Part shown: positions 61,196 through 64,000 of the stretch, one piece after another | How the letters are laid out: each line of letters starts with the position of its first letter | Position numbering within the stretch: the first letter of the stretch is position 1 | The notes under the pieces: model-generated | What the model was told of the DNA's origin: nothing | The model's database searches: none | Seen by the model: only the letters and a program-made list of their open reading frames with translations | Position numbers and translations under genes: made by a program | Source: Armatimonadota bacterium | Lineage (GTDB): Bacteria > Armatimonadota > UBA5829 > DSUL01 | Direction of reading: 5' to 3' | DNA: 64,000 bases | Assembly (NCBI GenBank): GCA_020846715.1 | Contig: JADLDK010000050.1 | Coordinates: forward strand, 1-64,000

Positions 61196-63172
61196 ATGTC
61201 TCGAGTCGGCGTGTTCGTCTGCTGGTGCGGATCGAACATTGCAAAAACAGTTGATGTAGCAAGAGCGGCTGAAGCAGCCGCCTCTATGCCGGGCGTCGTT
61301 TTCGCCACGGACTACAAATACATGTGCTCGGAGCCAGGCCAGAACCTGGTCAAAGAAGCCATTCACGAGCACAAACTGGATCGCATTGTTATCGCCTCCT
61401 GCTCTCCGCGCCTGCACGAAGCGACTTTTCAGAGATGCATCGCTGAGGCCGGCCTGAACCCTTATATGGTCGAGATGGCCAACATACGGGAGCATGTCTC
61501 CTGGGTCCACGATGACAGGGAAAAAGCTACAGAAAAAGCCATTGACATCATCCGCATGCTGGTGGCAAAAGTCCGACGAGATTTCCCGCTCTTCCAGAAT
61601 CAGATTCCGCTGACAAAGCGGGCGCTGGTTATAGGAGGAGGCATTGCGGGTATTCAGGCAGCGCTCGACATTGCTGACGCCGGCTATCCGGTCACACTGG
61701 TTGAGCGCACCCCCAGCATCGGCGGTCGGATGGCGCAGTACGACAAGACGTTTCCCACGCTCGACTGCGCAGCCTGCATCCTCACGCCAAAAATGGTGGA
61801 CTGCGTGTCACACCCGCATATAGATATTCGTACCTATGCGGAGGTTGAAGAAGTCAGCGGCTTTGTCGGAAATTTTAGAGTTGCCATCCGCCAGAAAGCC
61901 AAGAGCGTTGATGAATCAAAGTGCACCGGATGCGGCTTGTGCACAACAAAATGTCCCGTGCGCGTGAACAGCGAGTTCGAAGAAGACATGGGGCAGCGGC
62001 GCGCTATGTATGTGCCCTTTCCCCAGGCAGTGCCCAACATTCCGGTCATAGATCGCGAGCACTGCCGCCTCTGGAACGATCAGAAGTGCGGTGTGTGCGC
62101 GAAGGTGTGCCCGACAGGAGCAGTAGACTACGAGCAGCAGGATCAGGTGACCATGGAGGAGTTTGGCGCTATCGTGGTGGCGACTGGCTTCAACATGTGG
62201 GACCACCGGCAGATTGGCGAGTACGGGTACGGACAGATTCCTGACGTCATCTCCGGGATTCAACTTGAACGTCTGATGAACGCTTCAGGCCCCACAGAGG
62301 GCAAAATCGTTAGGCCCTCTGACGGGAAAGTACCACGGAGTGTCGTCTTCGTCGCCTGCGTAGGATCGCGGGACGAAAATCATGGACACTCCTACTGCAG
62401 CAAGGTGTGCTGTATGTACACGGCAAAGCACGCCCTGCTCCTCAAGGAGAAGCTTCACGACGCGCAAATGTACGTTTTTTATATGGACATCCGCGCTAAC
62501 GGAAAGGGATACGAAGAGTTTTCCAGGCGGGCAATCGAAGAGTACGGCGCTAACTACATCCGCGGGCGTGTGTCGCGTATCTATCAGGACGGCGACAAAG
62601 TCGTGGTCAAAGGAGCAGATACACTGCTCGGCAAGCAGGTACAAATCGAAGCGGACATGGTCGTACTGGCGACCGCTATGGAGCCGCAGCCTGACGCGAA
62701 AAACCTTGCGCGTATGCTGGGCATTTCTACAGATCAGCACAACTGGTTTTCAGAGGCCCACCCCAAGCTGAAGCCAGTTGAGGTGCTGAGCGCAGGCATC
62801 TATCTTGCCGGTGCGTGTCAATACCCGAAAGACATACCAGACACGGTAGCCCAGGCTTCCGGAGCCGCTTCAAAGGTCACAGGGCTGTTTGCCAGGCCGC
62901 ATCTGCGCTCTGAGCCGATGATCGCAACAGTTGACCAGGCGCGGTGCGTGGCTTGCCAGTTGTGCGCGGGCGTGTGTCCGTTCACGGCAATCGAAATCGT
63001 CGAGATTCAGGATGCTAAAACCAAACAGATACGGCTTGCAGCAAAGGTGAATGAGAGTCTGTGTCATGGTTGTGGAACGTGCGCGGCTGGGTGTAGAGGA
63101 AACTGCATCGAGCTGCGTGGCTTCACTGACGCACAGGTTCTCGCGCAAATTGACGCGCTGGCGTTGATGTAG
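61196..63172 (+). CDS. hdrA: Heterodisulfide reductase subunit A-like flavoprotein
   Basis: 658 aa, typical HdrA length. The N-terminal region with VCWCG is followed by the FAD domain (RALVIGGGIAGIQAALDIADAG, VERTPSIGGRMAQYDKTFPTLDCAAC). Ferredoxin motifs are CTGCGLCTTKCP and CGVCAKVCP, then CVGSR...YCSKVCC in the thioredoxin-reductase-like part. Two C-terminal cluster motifs, CVACQLCAGVCP and CHGCGTCAAGC, complete it. It is the flavin-bifurcating core that splits electron pairs between high- and low-potential acceptors. CAGGG lies 8 bp before the ATG. It follows hdrB by 76 bp. Confidence 0.94.
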   Translation: MSRVGVFVCWCGSNIAKTVDVARAAEAAASMPGVVFATDYKYMCSEPGQNLVKEAIHEHKLDRIVIASCSPRLHEATFQRCIAEAGLNPYMVEMANIREHVSWVHDDREKATEKAIDIIRMLVAKVRRDFPLFQNQIPLTKRALVIGGGIAGIQAALDIADAGYPVTLVERTPSIGGRMAQYDKTFPTLDCAACILTPKMVDCVSHPHIDIRTYAEVEEVSGFVGNFRVAIRQKAKSVDESKCTGCGLCTTKCPVRVNSEFEEDMGQRRAMYVPFPQAVPNIPVIDREHCRLWNDQKCGVCAKVCPTGAVDYEQQDQVTMEEFGAIVVATGFNMWDHRQIGEYGYGQIPDVISGIQLERLMNASGPTEGKIVRPSDGKVPRSVVFVACVGSRDENHGHSYCSKVCCMYTAKHALLLKEKLHDAQMYVFYMDIRANGKGYEEFSRRAIEEYGANYIRGRVSRIYQDGDKVVVKGADTLLGKQVQIEADMVVLATAMEPQPDAKNLARMLGISTDQHNWFSEAHPKLKPVEVLSAGIYLAGACQYPKDIPDTVAQASGAASKVTGLFARPHLRSEPMIATVDQARCVACQLCAGVCPFTAIEIVEIQDAKTKQIRLAAKVNESLCHGCGTCAAGCRGNCIELRGFTDAQVLAQIDALALM

Positions 63173-63223
63173 AGCGCCGTTTACAACATCCGGACGGTTA
63201 TTTGTTGCGGGCAGAATAGACCA

Positions 63224-63811
63224 ATGCTAGAGGCGACATCGGTAAACAAAGATCAGTTAAAGGAGCAGACGGCGGAAGGTCAGGATAGCGCGGTTGAGCC
63301 GCGGATTCTGGGGATTCTCTGCAACTGGTGTTCCTATGCCGGGGCAGATCTGGCCGGGTCCGCCCGCTTGAAGTATCCGGCGAACGTGCGTATCGTCCGC
63401 GTCCCCTGTAGCGGGCGCGTGAATCCTCAGTATGTGTTGAAGGGCTTTATGCGCGGCTTCGACGGCGTGCTGGTTTCGGGATGTCACCCGGGAGACTGCC
63501 ACTACGCCAAAGGCAACTACTACGCCCGCAGACGCCTGACCCTTCTGAAAAAATTCCTGGCCAAGCTGGGTATCGAGGAGGAACGCTTTCAGTTTCAATG
63601 GGTGTCAGCGTCGGAGGGCAACCTCTGGGCTGAGAGCGTCTCCGAGATGACGGAGCGCCTGAAGAAGCTGGGTCCATTCCGCGGAGTGACGTCAGAAGGT
63701 GTGCCGGACGGGCCAGGTGTCTCGCCCGCGGCATCGCGCGAGGTAATTCCGCTTGTACAGGTCCACACAGGCGCGGCTGATGAGCCGCCGATACCTTCGC
63801 CTGACCCGTAG
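63224..63811 (+). CDS. mvhD: MvhD/FlpD-family iron-sulfur subunit
   Basis: 195 aa. Core motifs: ILCNWCSYAGADLAGSARLKYP, VRVPCSGRVNPQYVLKGFMRGFDGVLVSGCHPGDCHY and YYARRRLTLLKKFL. They match the delta subunit that carries a [2Fe-2S] cluster between HdrA and a hydrogenase, formate dehydrogenase or FrhB-like partner. The C-terminal 40 residues are a non-conserved tail. It starts 51 bp after hdrA. No hydrogenase genes are in the window. Confidence 0.92.
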   Translation: MLEATSVNKDQLKEQTAEGQDSAVEPRILGILCNWCSYAGADLAGSARLKYPANVRIVRVPCSGRVNPQYVLKGFMRGFDGVLVSGCHPGDCHYAKGNYYARRRLTLLKKFLAKLGIEEERFQFQWVSASEGNLWAESVSEMTERLKKLGPFRGVTSEGVPDGPGVSPAASREVIPLVQVHTGAADEPPIPSPDP

Positions 63812-63820
63812 AGATTGGCT

Positions 63821-64000
63821 ATGAATGCGCAAACGCAGACAATCAGAGAGCAGGCAAGGCAGCTTCTGGAAAGCGGCGACGTGCAGGTGATCGTCGGATT
63901 TGGCGAAGCCAGCACACAAGCGCGCACCACGCCTGTCTTTGTCCGCACTTCTGATGAGGTTGACCAACTGGTCTGGTCGGCGTCGTGCGCGGACAATCTC
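63821..64000 (+). CDS. Start of an FrhB/FdhB-like Hdr-associated protein (cut by right edge)
   Basis: 60 codons visible, open to the edge: MNAQTQTIREQARQLLESGD, VQVIVGFGE, PVFVRTSDEVDQLVWS, CADNL. This N-terminus is characteristic of F420-hydrogenase beta-subunit-like or 4Fe-4S proteins encoded after hdrA-mvhD in many bacteria; they are thought to bring electrons from NADH or formate. It begins 9 bp after mvhD, so it is in the operon. Confidence 0.7.
   Translation, partial: MNAQTQTIREQARQLLESGDVQVIVGFGEASTQARTTPVFVRTSDEVDQLVWSASCADNL

Noticed and set aside
1-64000. CRISPR arrays, insertion sequences, prophage, integrases, toxin-antitoxin or restriction systems
   Set aside because: I found no spaced direct repeats, transposase or recombinase motifs, or terminal inverted repeats flanking genes; composition appears even along the window.

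Overview
The window is a 64-kb chromosomal segment of a diderm bacterium of moderately high GC. It is packed with housekeeping and lifestyle genes, and I see no IS element, prophage, integrase or CRISPR array. Outer-membrane evidence (TolC-type channel, tripartite RND pump, lipoproteins), a prepilin with a C-terminal YCDGHVKYG signature, long TPR proteins, secreted carbohydrate-active proteins, GatCAB and an Hdr/MvhD electron-transfer operon together suggest an Armatimonadota-like or related uncultured lineage. That placement is an inference from gene content, not from a marker-gene tree. Many starts are TTG with a good Shine-Dalgarno sequence. Promoters follow a TTGACN/TTGCGC - 17 bp - TACAAT-like pattern on both strands.

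Layout. 1-4.7 kb: secreted or lipid-anchored proteins (lamin-tail/CotH protein cut by the left edge, LolA-like lipoprotein, 717-aa two-OB-fold secreted protein of unknown function). 5.0-8.5 kb: an ATP-grasp-like protein coupled to a lysine 2,3-aminomutase-family radical SAM enzyme, then a glutaredoxin and a UPF0173 hydrolase separated by a perfect 13-bp hairpin. 8.8-15.6 kb: efflux operon (adaptor, RND pump, MarR regulator, TolC). 15.8-19.1 kb: SGNH hydrolase, an RRM/RGG RNA-binding protein with a long structured leader, tRNA-Leu(UAA) and a prepilin-like protein. 19.1-28.8 kb: PntA/alanine-dehydrogenase-like protein, TMTC-like membrane TPR protein, VanW, an orphan sugar-ABC ATPase, a 934-aa TPR protein and a small acidic protein. 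29.0-36.9 kb (minus strand): tightly packed operon of TIM-barrel isomerase, PpiC isomerase, RsmI and an Ada-like Zn-motif protein, then a two-component system with an operator-embedded promoter, then a serine hydrolase.

37.1-42.8 kb: gatC-gatA-gatB, two small membrane or secreted proteins and gpsA. 43.0-48.2 kb: a 62-aa zinc-ribbon protein, a GH39-like glycosidase, a BadF-type amino-sugar kinase, a SIS-domain protein, pterin carbinolamine dehydratase and a ROK protein without the usual zinc motif. 48.2-54.4 kb: methyltransferase, mutY-mutT pair, MDR oxidoreductase, metG, DUF2231 protein. 54.6-59.4 kb: sugar ABC importer (binding protein and two permeases, no ATPase) translationally coupled to a secreted TIM-barrel glycosidase-like protein, then a YbjQ protein. 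59.6-64.0 kb: hdrC-hdrB-hdrA-mvhD and the start of an FrhB-like protein, preceded by an inverted repeat overlapping a candidate promoter.

Most genes have recognisable families. The less explained signals are the ATP-grasp/KamA pair, several strong RNA hairpins or operators in intergenic DNA, the RRM-gene leader, the 717-aa secreted family and the Hdr module without a hydrogenase in view.
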